The translations under genes were made by a program, and so were the position numbers. A stretch of 64,000 nucleotides of DNA from assembly GCA_008638375.1 (NCBI GenBank), contig VIRR01000552.1, positions 1-64,000 on the forward strand. The letters run 5' to 3'. The notes under the pieces were generated by a model that was not told where the DNA came from, did no database searches, and saw only the letters and a program-made list of their open reading frames with translations. The number at the start of each line of letters is the position of its first letter. The stretch's first letter is position 1. Shown here in pieces: positions 12,566-24,108 of the stretch. The DNA comes from Nyssa sinensis (taxonomy: Eukaryota > Streptophyta > Magnoliopsida > Cornales > Nyssaceae).

Positions 12566-13879
12566 TTCTGAACTCACTTTGTTTTTAGTTTATTTTTCAA
12601 AGTCAAGTAATGAAATTTTTTATTTTTTTTAAAAATGAGACACCTCTATTTTTTTCTTTTTCACGAGGACTAAAAATTTCAACGAGGAAGATTTTCAAGT
12701 AAAAAGATAATTATTGAAGTCTAAAATCCAAACCCTCTTGAGTTTTTTAAATTCTAAACCCCAACTTTTCTCTTAGCTCAAATACAAAAACCCTAATTAA
12801 AAATGATTTTCTCGATCAAATAGTTGTACAGGAAAGTGATTAATCAATATGGCCTTCGCTCCTCTCATTGGATTCTTTGGATATATATACCTATTTGGTA
12901 GTGAGATATTTTTCAAGTGGGTCTGATACATTATGTGATAATATGTTTTTATAGTAACATTCTGTCATATATAACATGTTACATTAAAAAAAATAGGTCA
13001 AATTATAAGTGACAAAATATCATTTGATATAATACATTGTCACGTAACTGTATATGTACCGTCCAAAAAATTTTCCTTGGTGTTAGTAGCACAAATACTG
13101 TACAAGGTACAATGATTCCACAACTTTTACTGTCAAAGAAAACACTATTATGAAAATTTGTTAAATGAAACGTTTCAATGATAGATCACCTATGTATATA
13201 TAATACATTATTACAAATATGATTTTCAATATAACCATTGGATTTACCGAATAATTGCTCACTAATATGAGGTTTTGAATAACCGTGTGGATGTTTTCTT
13301 AAGGTGGCCTTTCTTGCAAGCAAGTTTTATATGTGATCTGTCACTGGTACATTTAAGGAGATTTTTTTTTTTATCTCAATATATCAATCAATACAACTCT
13401 CTTCTATCATGGTACCTATCAAAGTTTTGATTATGAAAAGTCTTAAGTTCAAATCTTTATCCTTTTATTGTAAGTTTGTACTAGCACTTTTTATGTCAAT
13501 ATGACAACTCCTCATGTGCAAAATAAAATTATACGTGAGAAAAAATGTTGGTACGTACTTGATATGCTTAATATATCGTCGGGTCATTCTCGAATAATTT
13601 AAACTTTTAGAATAATTAATAATAGGATTAAATACATTTTAATACCCTCTAATTTATTATCCGTTTCAATTAAGGTCTTCTATTATAAATTACTTCAAAT
13701 AAAGTCCTCAATTTATATTTTTGTTTCATTTAAGACAAATTATTTCAAATCATTTATTTTTTTCCATTCAAATTGAAGACTTTATTTGGATCAATTTAAA
13801 ATAGATGATCTTATTTAAAACAAAATTATAAATTAAGAAGTTTTATTTAAAATAATTTATAATAAAGAATCTTAATTAA
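12054..13879. other. Intergenic, no gene recognised
   Basis: AT-rich DNA with a (TA)n tract at about 12,519-12,557 and several poly-T runs. Around 13,620-13,870 there are alternating forward and inverted copies of short words related to TTTATTTGAAATAATTTA, which look like degenerate terminal repeats. No open frame with domain content. Confidence 0.45.
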
Positions 13880-14455
13880 AACTGATAGTAAAACAAAGGA
13901 TACTAAAATGTATTTAACCTTTAATTATATAACAAACAACTTCTTGTTTTTGTAAGTGTACACGTGCTTACAATAATAAAAGTCCTTCCGTGGTGTGACT
14001 TTCATGTTGAACACATTGACTTCAATTATTTCAAGACTTTGTTTTCCTTCTTTATGCAGTATCTTGGTTTCTGTATTGATTTTGATTACTTTATTTTTTT
14101 ATTTATATCTATACTACCTATAAATGTATGATTTAATTATTAATATTTTCTAATGGTGTTAAAATAGAAGTTAATAATTAGACATTTTTGTATTAAAATT
14201 TTTTAGATAGAAAAAATATATCATATACATTTTAAATTGAAAAAATTATTTTAAAAACTTTTTAATATTTTTTTCTATATAATATTTGTAAATGTCATTA
14301 TTGTTGCATAGTCATCTTTCTTGCATTTTGTGTAATTGACTAACGCGAATTAAAAGTTAGGCATAAAATACACCATGGCCATTCAAAGTGCTCTTCAATA
14401 CAGGGTTTGGCGTTTACTAGCCACTTGCCAGGAAGCTTCTCTGTGGCCATGAGTA
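13880..14455 (+). promoter_or_regulatory. Third, rearranged piece of TNL leader
   Basis: Positions 13,880-14,105 match the distal part of the leader intron of the intact TNL (about 16,085-16,310), including the ATAACAAACAACTTCTTG word and the CACGTG-containing segment. Positions 14,336-14,455 match the promoter-proximal segment (about 15,515-15,625), including TTTACTAGCCACTTGCCAGG. The two pieces are in the reverse of their normal order, so this copy is rearranged. No TATA element or start codon context survives. Confidence 0.65.
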
Positions 14456-14985
14456 ATGGTAAACATAAATGGGGCAGTTTGGAATTATAATTAATTAACA
14501 AAAAATTAATTAATTTATAGAGTTAACGCAATAGTCTCAAATAATTTTTGCAATTAAATTTCACAATTAATTATAGAAGAATAGTAGAACATAAATGTTT
14601 TTAACAAGTGTTTTTAAATAATGATTTAACTATTAGATTCTTATTTTAATATAACCAAGTGTTAAAACAAATAAGTGAAGTAATAAACACGAAATATAAG
14701 GTTGACTTGACTAAACAAGGTTGAGGGTTGTTAGTAACAGCTAATTACTATAAGTCGACAAGAACTCACATATATAACAATAAACTCTAAATACACATAT
14801 GATATATAATTTAACTATTAGGACTATTAAATCGGAAATATTGAATAATTTTTTATTAGCCAGGGTCATGATTATTGCATTGTCATCTTTCGTGCATTTT
14901 TTTTTTTATACAAGCGATGTGAGAAAAGAGAAATCCTAAATATTATGTGGATAGTGACTCAAATAGAGTTATATGTATAAAAGAT

Positions 14986-15278
14986 ATGGCTAGATCTCGA
15001 AAAATACATGAAATGTATAATAATTCGCAAAAAATGGATCGCTTATAGCGGATAAAAAAGTACGCTCTGTTATTCGCTTTTTGCAAATTATCTATATATA
15101 TATATATACACATTTCATGTATTTTTTTGAGATCTAGTCATTGGAAATCGCTAAATATAATTTTTTATGCCTGTTTTGAGGAAAAAAAACCATTATAAAC
15201 CTTAATTTTCAGGCGTTCTGTAATATGATTTATGCGAATCATACGTGCATTTCATGTATTTCTTCGAGATCTAGCCAT
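14986..15278. repeat. Inverted-repeat element upstream of the TNL
   Basis: A 293-bp segment is bounded by near-perfect 30-31-bp inverted ends: ATGGCTAGATCTCGAA at 14,986 and its complement TTCGAGATCTAGCCAT ending at 15,278, continuing inward through ATACATGAAATG. A third, inverted copy of the same end lies inside at about 15,109-15,142. The structure resembles a MITE, but no convincing target duplication is visible. Confidence 0.6.
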
Positions 15279-15336
15279 CTGAATGGCTGAAGGCGGATTA
15301 CGACAAATAGTTTGAGCACGTATGATTCGCGTAAAT
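15228..15336. repeat. Long hairpin, 21-bp arms
   Basis: Arms at 15,228-15,248 and 15,316-15,336 are inverted copies with 20 of 21 positions paired (core GCGAATCATACGTGC), separated by 67 bp. The left arm overlaps the right end of the inverted-repeat element above, so the two structures interlock. Confidence 0.7.
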
Positions 15337-15339
15337 CGG

Positions 15340-16377
15340 ATAAATGTACGACCAAAATAGAAAAATTTGTTTCAAAAATGAAAAAATGTAATCTATAATG
15401 ACACTTTTTTTCAAATCATGTCTCAAACTGGCTTCACCATTCTTATAGTTAAATTTCGAAGAAATACATGAAATTGAATAAGTCAACTATTTTGCGTTTT
15501 ATGTATGTCGCTGATTAACGTGAGTTAAACGTTATGCGAAAAGTACATGACGACTCTTCAAAAGACCTCTCAATACACGGTTCATCGTTTACTAGTCACT
15601 TGCCAGGAAACTTATCTGTGGTTCACATTGATGGTTCTTTCTCTTCCTCCCGCCTATAAAACAAGCAAGACTTCACCTTTTTTTTTCACGTGGTTTACAA
15701 GCACTCTCTGCTCTTGCTTCCTCTTCTCTTTCTTCTTGTCTTCAATCCAACAGGGGAGCATCTTTCTCCATAAGAAATTACAGGTAACCTTCCTTTTAAC
15801 TTGAGACACCCATTGCCCCCTATTTTACCTCAATTATATAGAATTTTAATTGAATGCTATATTTATGTTTGTTCTCTTTTTTTTTTTTTTGAGGTAAATT
15901 ATACTGATCTTTTATGAGTTTTTTTAACATTTATATCAGAATTTTTGACAATTATACTGACATCATCCAATGTTTCTGAAATTAGACTGACATTTCCTAT
16001 TTTACCCGACAAAGTAAAAATACTCCCTCTAATCAGATTTTTTTCTTTCAAAATTACAAAACGATCCGAATTTTAATAGAAATGGATAGTAAAACAAAGG
16101 ATACTAAAATGAATTTAACCTTTAATAATATAACAAACAACTTCTTGTTTTTATTAGTGTTCACGTGCTTCCAATAATAAAAGTCCTTCCTGTGGTGTGG
16201 CTTTCATATTGAACACATTGACTTCGATTATTTCAAGACTTCGTTTTCCTTCTTTATGCAGTATCTTGGTTTTTTTTATTGATTTTGATTAGTTTATTTC
16301 TTTTTATACATAGAAGTCTTGAGTTGTGCCTTTACAAATCTGCATAGATCTCGCATCTCCCAGACCTCATCTATTCA
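15340..16377 (+). promoter_or_regulatory. TNL promoter, leader exon and 5'-UTR intron
   Basis: This region precedes the intact TNL directly. A TATAAAA box lies at 15,655-15,661 and a CACGTG (G-box word) at 15,687-15,692, near the expected transcription start. The presumed leader exon runs to about 15,783 through a CT-rich, ATG-free stretch and ends at a good donor (CAG/GTAACC). The intron would end at a CTCCCAG acceptor at 16,363, leaving 14 nt before the ATG at 16,378. The same layout is duplicated at 10,240-11,433, which supports it as a unit. Splice sites are inferred from sequence only. Confidence 0.7.
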
Positions 16378-19300
16378 ATGGCTACTGTGAGAACTCAAGA
16401 AGCCTCATCTTCTCTGTCCGGTTATGCTTATCAGGTGTTTTTGAGTTTTAGAGGTCTAGACACTCGAACCACATTTACTGACCACCTCTATACAGCTTTG
16501 GTGCAAGCAGGAGTTCATACATTTAGAGATGACGGGGAACTCGAGACTGGAGAAAATATTGGGCTAGAATTAAACCGAGCAATTCAACAGTCGAGAATTT
16601 CAGTAATTGTCTTCTCGAAAAACTATTCTGCTTCAAGATGGTGTCTTAATGAACTTGTCCAGATCCTTGAATGCAAGAATATGACTGATCATACTATTCT
16701 ACCAGTCTTCTACCATGTGGATCCGTCCGATGTTAGGCATCAAACAGGGAGTTTTGCAGAAGCATTTGTCAAACATGAAGAGAGGTTCAAGACAGAGATG
16801 GGAAAGGTAAAGAAGTGGAAGGAAACGCTTAAAGAAGTTGCAGATTTGTCAGGAATGCACTTACGAGACGGGTAATTTTATTGCAAACTCTTTTTTTTTT
16901 TTTAAGAAAATTAAACTTTAAATTCTTTTTTATGAATTCTACTAGATTGTTGACTGTTTGGTATTTTATAAATTACATATTTTTGTTAAAAAAAATTTAG
17001 ATAAAGGACAACACAAAAAAAAAAAAAAAAACAAAATAATTTGAAAACAACCGAACAACTTCAATTTGGAAGAATGGAAGTGGTATTAGGATGCGAAAAA
17101 TAAAATTCATTTAATTAGATCGCTCATTCATATTGATGGTATTAAATTATTGGTTGAATTTTGTGTCATTTTCCTTTCTTTTATGTATTTTAGAATAGTT
17201 CTAACTTTCTTATTTTTTAGATTCTTTATTCATCACAATTTGTAAATTATGATATTTAAGTCATTCTTTTTGCTACTACATGAGATTTGTAATTTATTTT
17301 TGAGTCAGAATTTTGTTTCATCTTTTTTATTTTGATTGTAATTGATAGGTACGAGTCAGAGTTCATCCAAAAAATTGTTAAAGTCATTGAAGATAAATTG
17401 AATCGTCGAACAGTCTTGAATGTTGACCGCTACTTGATTGGAATAGATGTTGAAGCCGAAAACATTAATTTGTGGCTACAAGATGAGTCAACCAATGTTA
17501 TTTCAATTTGTGGGATTGGTGGAATAGGGAAGACAACCATTGCCAAATATGTGTATAATTTAAACTTTCGAAGATTTAAAGGTAGTAGCTTTCTTGCAAA
17601 TATTAGAGAAACTTCAAAACAATTTGATGGTTTAGTTCGTTTGCAGAAGCAACTTCTTTCGGATATTCTGAGGAAACAAGAAGAAATATGGAATTATGAT
17701 GAAGGAATTATTAAGATTCAAAATGCCATAGGTTGTAAAAGAGTTTTTATTGTTTTCGATGATGTGGATCATATGGACCAATTAAAAGCAATACTTGGAA
17801 TGCAAGATTGGCTTTGTCCGGGAAGTAAAATCATCATAACAACTAGGCGTGAAGGGTTGTTAAAGGCAAATGAATGGTTGTTAAAGGCAAATGAAACTTG
17901 TAAGGTGCATAAGGTCAACGTATTGACTCACTATCAATCACTTCAACTTTTTAGTTGGCATGCATTTGGACAAGACCATCCCATTAAAGATTACATGAAA
18001 CATGCAGAAAGTGTAGTTTATCATTGTGAAGGGTTGCCTTTAGCACTTAAAGTTTTGGGTTCTTCTTTGTCTGGAAAAAATGTAGATGTATGGAAAAGTG
18101 AAATAGAGAAATTGAAAGCAATTCCTAACAATCATATCTTAGAAAAACTAAAAATAAGCTACGACTCTTTACAGGATGACCATGACAAAGATTTGTTCCT
18201 CCATATTACTTGTTTCTTTATTGGAGAGGAAAAAGATTTCACTGTCAAAATATTAGACCAGTGTGATTTCTTCCCAATAGTTGGAATTCAAAGTCTCATT
18301 GAAAGATATCTTTTAACAATTGATGAATATAATAAGTTGAGGATGCCTCAGTTGATTCAAGAAATGGGAAGAGAAATTATTCGTCAGGAATCACCCAAGG
18401 AACTTGGGAAACGTAGCCGACTATGGCGTCACAAAGATTCATTTGAAGTATTGAAAGAAAAAATTGTAAGAGACATGTTTCTCATACACAAATTTGGTTT
18501 TTTGCTTCCTTATTCTTTACTTATCAAATATTTAAATTAGTTTTAAAAATTTATTTTTATTTTTTTATTAGGGCACAGAAACAATTGAAGGCCTCATTCT
18601 TGACATGAAAATGTTCAAGGAAGACAAGAATGGTGAAGTAAAGTTGGAAACCGATGCATTTGCAAGAATGCAAAAATTAAAAGTACTTCATCTCAATTAC
18701 GTACAACTCATCGGATCCTACAAAGAATTTCCTAAAAAATTAAATTGGTTGCGTTGGAATGGATTTCCCTTAACAATTTTACCAAGTGATTTTCCTTTGG
18801 AAAGCCTCGTTGCTCTTGACCTAAGCTATAGCAACTTGAAACAAGTTTGGAAGGGAACTAAGGTATGGTACTAAATTTTTTGGGGTTTCTTTATTTATTT
18901 AAGGGTTCTTGATAAGTAGTTTGACAAGAAAGATTTAACTTTCTTTATTTCTTCTTTTTACAGTTTATTGGTGGATTAAAAATCCTTAATCTTAGCCATT
19001 GTCGTAACCTTGCTAAGACCCCTGACTTCTCAGGACTCCCCAAACTTGAGTCACTGATTCTTAATGGTTGTGTGAGCTTGGTTGAGGTTCATGAATCCAT
19101 TGGAAAACTTAAACTTGTTTTCTTGAATCTCAATGATTGCAAAAATCTGAGTAAGCTTCCGAAAAGCTTTGGTATGCAGAAATTTCTTGAAACACTTATC
19201 ATCTTTGGTTGCTCAAATCTTGCTATGTTGCCTGCATTTAATTTGTTTCGGGGGGTCAAGCGACGAAGTATGGAAATGTTTTCATTGTCTTATTTGCCAA

Positions 19301-20681
19301 GCTCTATAGAGAGATTAAGTCTTGCAAACTGCAATCTATCTGACTATTCTTTTCCAAAGGGTTTGAGTAGCCTTTCCAAACTCAAGGTTTTGAATCTGAG
19401 TGAAAATCCAATTTGTAGCTTGCCAGATTTCATTAAAGGTCTTTGTAGTCTCAGGATGCTTGAGTTAGACTCCTGTAAAAGTCTTCAATCTCTTCTGGGG
19501 TTACCAAATATAACCGAATTAAGCGTGAGAAATTGCATTTCCTTGAAAAAAATAACACATCAATCAACTTCATTCAGATTGGTGACAGATGTGTTTGAAG
19601 GGTGTGTGACAGAATTCTTTGATATTGAAGGCTTCTTCAAGTTAGAACCCATAAGCAAAGTTGATGCAGAAATGATCAACCATATGGGCCTCTTTAACTT
19701 AAAATCCATGGGAGACATTGAGATGACACATCGATACATGACAGGCCACCCTGAGATAAAGAAACATCCCATCCAGGTCTTCTATCTCTTCTCTCTCTTT
19801 TTGTCTCACACACACAAATGTAATTTACAATAAGATTAATTATGATTTTCATGACACAGGGATTACATGAATTCGGTATATTCAACACATTTGTTCCTGT
19901 GAAAGAGGTTCCAAGCTGGTTCATTGATAAGAGTTCAGGATCGTCAATATCTTTTATTGTACCTTCATTACATAATCTCAAGATCCAATGCTTGAATGTT
20001 TACTCTGTATATTCAAGTTTCCATCTAGATGGACGGATTCCTTCGATAGGATTTTATATTAAAATCAGTAATGAGACCAAGAATCTAAATTGGCTCTACA
20101 GCCCAATATGCTATGGCTATGACGAAGATGATAAAGAAGACATGGTTTGGTTAAGCCATTGGCCATTTGGAAATCAATTGGAAGGCAGTGATCAAGTTCA
20201 TATTTCAATATTTATGGGACATCATTTTCAGGTAAAGGAGTGTGGTATCAAATTTGTGTATGAAGATGATGATGAACAAGAAGAGAAGAAAAGTAACCCA
20301 CACAATAAGGATATTTCTAGTGAACAAGTCATTGGTGGAGACTTGTCAAGATATCTAACGAGTACAGGAGATTATTATCTTTCACATTATTATCGCCCGT
20401 TTGCCAACTATTACGGTCGTGACGACCTATATTATTATGTGGACAAGACTTGTGAGGATTTCGAAGATCGTATTGAAAATGCTGGGTGTGTCTTCTATCT
20501 TTACAACAAAATTTTTGTTAATTTCGGTGTTGATAGTTCTACTATATTATATTATATGTGACCATCACACCATTACTTTCTCTTTAATTTGAATACTTGC
20601 AGATATGACTCTATTGAATATGAGAGCGTTGAAATTCATTGCATAAATGAGGATGTCGAACTTCGTCGCATCATATTCTGA
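16378..20681 (+). CDS. TIR-NBS-LRR (TNL) disease resistance protein with C-JID domain
   Basis: Intracellular immune receptor; TNLs sense pathogen effectors and signal through TIR NADase activity. Inferred exons: 16,378-16,871; 17,349-18,465; 18,572-18,862; 18,964-19,776; 19,860-20,485; 20,603-20,681. All junctions are GT-AG and phase-consistent, giving about 1,139 residues. The TIR (about 19-165) has FLSFRGLDTR and SRWCLNEL with the catalytic Glu at about 92. The NB-ARC has P-loop GIGGIGKTT (about 220), kinase-2 FIVFDDVDH (about 298), RNBS-B GSKIIITTRR (about 323), GLPLALKVLGS (about 394) and RNBS-D with CFFIGEE (about 452). The MHD position reads MPQ (497-499). LRRs fill exons 3-4. Exon 5 holds the C-JID (EVPSWFIDKSSGSSISF) and an acidic stretch. 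A 7-residue tandem duplication lies after RNBS-B. If the last intron is retained, translation stops at 20,561 (about 1,138 residues). No frame-breaking lesion is seen, so it is probably functional. Confidence 0.9.
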
Positions 20682-21999
20682 TCCAATGAAGCAACAGGTA
20701 ACTTGTTCATGCATGCTTTTATTATATTTGCACAAAATTCCTTTAATTTTTATTTCATAAATATTTTAGATTTATACTCTTTTTCTCTTGGGGAATGGCC
20801 TTCATCATTTTCTCCATCCTCATCTTTTACAAGACCTCTCCTTGTTTCTATATCATTTTTTTCCTTTTTTTTTTGATAGGTATGAAAAAGACTAGAAAAA
20901 CCAATTATAAGCATGCTAATTGTAGGGGTCAAATGGAAAATGGTGGGAGTATGAAAGTAGTTGGGCCACTATTGTTGAAGGACTCTATGCATATATATGA
21001 CTCCTAAAGTGGGGATGTCTCCACACTTTACTTTTGTATCAAAAAGGAATAAGATCCATGAATCATTGTATATAGGAAGCTAATAATCTAAAATGTATTT
21101 GGTGTTGAGTGTTGTGGTACACAATTAATTAGTATTCTTTTTTGTTCAATCAATTTTATTTAAAGGCCCAAATCAGAATTTTTTGAGCACGTGTGGAAGG
21201 ATGGTCTATCTTGCACAAGAAAGTTTGAAAAAAGCTCAAGCAATTTGCAATCTCAGAGATCAACCAAATAATAGATAGATGAAATTCAGTTGACATTACA
21301 CCCTACAGGGTGGCCAAGCTATAACGACTTCGGGTAAAATGCTCCAGGTCTCGAGATCAATACCATGCCCTGAAATTACATCCTGGTGTGTGAGGGCATA
21401 AAAAGATAGGCCCATTTCACCTTCAAATTTATGCCCTGGCCATGCGCCCAAAGGACCTAGTTAGTGAGTTGGCTCCTGGCGAAAAAGAAAGAAACAAAAA
21501 GAGAATTTCAGTAAGAGACATCTTCATAGAGTTAGTATGGATGGTGGGCATTTAATGACAGCAAAGATTTTCATTACCAAGGTGAAAAATATGCAACTAA
21601 ATGAACTGGTCAATTACGAGAACTTAAAAATTAGGGATTGACATTCCTAAAAACACATAAAAGAATAGTGTGGTATTGAAGACTGGAAGAGTTGAGATAT
21701 TATCCACATAATCTTAGGTAGTCCAACTTTGTGTGTGTGTGTGACGGAGAAGGGGAGGGAGTAATATCATTACATTATAGGGCCAAAAAATAGCTTCCCA
21801 TAATTTAAGAGGAAAAAAATATATGAAAATGTCTTCAGTCAATTAGGACAATTGATAAAAGCTGATTTCAACAGAGATTAATTATCTTTGCCCACCCTGA
21901 ATCAACTATATCAAGTAGATTCCAATTTTATTTTTTTGATATATCTCCCCCTCCAATTGGCAAATGGAGCCTAAAACTTGGGTGACAAACATAAGGATT
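20682..21999. other. 3' flank of the TNL, conserved among cluster members
   Basis: Noncoding sequence that recurs, diverged, behind each TNL relative in the window: AAGCATGCTAATTG at about 20,909 (also 1,956, 8,993 and 27,548), the TTGTTGAAGG segment, the AATCAGAACTTTTT segment, and TGGAGCCTAAAACT near 21,966. It is therefore useful for recognising duplicated units. A (GT)n tract lies at about 21,731-21,742. Confidence 0.7.
21290..21500. other. Unidentified insertion in TNL 3' flank
   Basis: About 210 bp here is absent from the corresponding position of the paralogous flank near 2,205-2,215. It is less AT-rich than its surroundings and, on the minus strand, carries a GGTATTGATCTCGAGACC stretch that weakly resembles a tRNA box B. 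No clear target duplication or A-tail was found. It may be a degenerate SINE. Confidence 0.35.
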
Positions 22000-23395
22000 G
22001 CAGATAAGATTTTTAAAAGAAATTAATGTGCAGTGTTCTTTACACTAATATACATTAAAAATTCAACAATGAAACAAAGAACCAATTACAAAGGAAACTC
22101 CAGTGTCTATGGCACTAAAAAGCACAAAAAAGAGGATTGAACAAGCAATATGGATAAAACATGATACACTGCAATGGTAAGATAAAGAAAAAATATGTCA
22201 AATTTTCACAGTATAAAGTTGTAAAAATTAATGGGGGATACACAACATCATGAATGCAGGAAAAATGAATTAAATTGTGCTTAAAAGTGAAACTAGAGAG
22301 CTAATTACTTGAGCAAGATGAACTCTGACTTGAAGATCCCTAATTTGAAGTTGTAACTTGAATTTGTTGTAGGTCCTCTATGATCAACTAATCACTTGTC
22401 TTGCATATTGATATCTTCAGCTTCATGTTGCCAAAATTCAAAGAATTTTCTGCATGTTTTATTCTCATAGTAATAGTATAATTTTTGAGGGGTTTGACAT
22501 GACTCAAAAATTCTCAAACCAGCTCTATGTCCACACTTATTGTACCTTTTATTTTTGAATTTGATCAAACCCCCCCCCCCCCCCCAATTAACAGTGGATA
22601 TTGTAGAAGACATTCTATGCATCCAATAAACTTACAAAAGAGGAAGAACATAGTAAAGAAAGCTACTGTAATGTGCAATAGTTGAATGAGCTCTTATATA
22701 GGTGGGTGGAAATAAACAAAAAAGTTTCAGTTAGCTCCTCACTTTTGACCATTGTACTTTAATAATTATTGTCACTAACCTTCCTCAAACAGTCCACTGC
22801 AACGATTTAAAAAGAGGGAAAATTTTGTATTTAATTACATCACAAACAGGGTAAAATTGGACATCTATTTCTTTTTACACTTTGTAAGGACAAAAATAAC
22901 TTTTCGATCTTTGAAGCATCTCAAGCGCGAAATAAAGTAAGATTCTATTAGTTGGTATTAACAATAGGAGAAGTCCTTGTCTATTTTTGAAATAAGACGA
23001 GACCATTGTAATATGACCTAACCTTAGTAGAGATTTGTAAAATTTATCTTAAAAAATTAGATTACAGTTAGCGTGCATGACCCACTTATATCCTTTTTTT
23101 TTTAATAATAATAATAATAATCACTCACATGCTAATGGATCAAATTCTTTGTAAAATGATTTTTATTTTCTCAATTCTAGTCAAAGTAATTATTAAATCA
23201 TATTAAATATAAAATACATGTCCTAAATTTTTGAGGTAATATAAAATCATTGATGATGTAATAGATTTATTATTTAATGGTGAATCCAATAAACTTATTA
23301 TTTAATGGTGAATTAATTATTTGGTGTTACATTATTTAAGATGTAAAATATAGCTGGTATACAAATTTAGAACATATAATATTATTGTACATGTC
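22000..23395. other. Intergenic, no gene recognised
   Basis: AT-rich sequence with no supported gene. It contains an uninterrupted run of 16 C at 22,570-22,585 and an (AAT)n tract near 23,104-23,120. Confidence 0.5.
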
Positions 23396-23974
23396 AAAAC
23401 ATCAAGGGCCTACAGGAACATATTTCCTTTCCCATTTGGACTCGGATGATGATGATGTTAATTATGACGGCGATGATCATGGAGATTCACATGGTGTGTA
23501 TGGGACTGATGGCTATGAAGAAAAGTTTTTTTGACAGGTTTGTCATCGCTTCAAAAGTTTATATTGCTTCAATTGTGATTTGATACTTTCAAATATACAT
23601 TTAAAAAGTAAAAAATTGAAAAATAAATCCATCTAATGTAAGAATTTTTGGTGAGCTTACATTAGTGCCAATACGGACATGGGAGATATTTGTAGGGAAC
23701 ATGAGTGTGCTTTTATCGATTCACAATCCAATGAAGCAATAGGTAACCAATGCCATAATATTGAGAATGATCATTGAATTAGAATAATTATGGCATGCAT
23801 GTTTTTGTTGTATTTGCAAAAAAGCAACTAGTAACCAGACATGTCCTCTTTTGTAATCACTTTTAGTCCATGTTTAATAAGCCTCATGTGTGTATTTTCC
23901 TTTCTCAACTTTTTTCTTCTTTTTCAATAGATATCAAAGACATCCAAAAAAGAAAAAAAAAAGATATAGTACGA
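23396..23974 (+). pseudogene. TNL C-terminal exon remnant and 3' flank
   Basis: A short open stretch (about 23,396-23,535) encodes an acidic Asp/Gly/His-rich tail with DSDDDDVNYDGDDHGD and ends at TGA. It resembles the acidic C-terminal region of the intact TNL in character, though not in detail. Downstream, 23,575-23,800 clearly parallels the 3' flank at 8,600-8,820 (TTTTTGGTGAG, CTTTTATCG, CAATCCAATGAAGCAATAGGTAA spread over the segment). No NB-ARC or LRR precedes it. The flank continues beyond transposon insertions at 27,505, 31,337 and 49,907. Confidence 0.7.
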
Positions 23975-24063
23975 CTATGAAGTATGGACTGTAACAACCT
24001 GAAATTTTTTTTTTTTTTTTTTTATAAAATTCTCAAGTTGTTATCATTATTTTTTTTTTTGTT

Positions 24064-24108
<45 letters not shown>

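Noticed and set aside
22570..22585. Run of 16 C residues
   Set aside because: It is a homopolymer and may be partly a sequencing or assembly artefact; no associated structure was seen.
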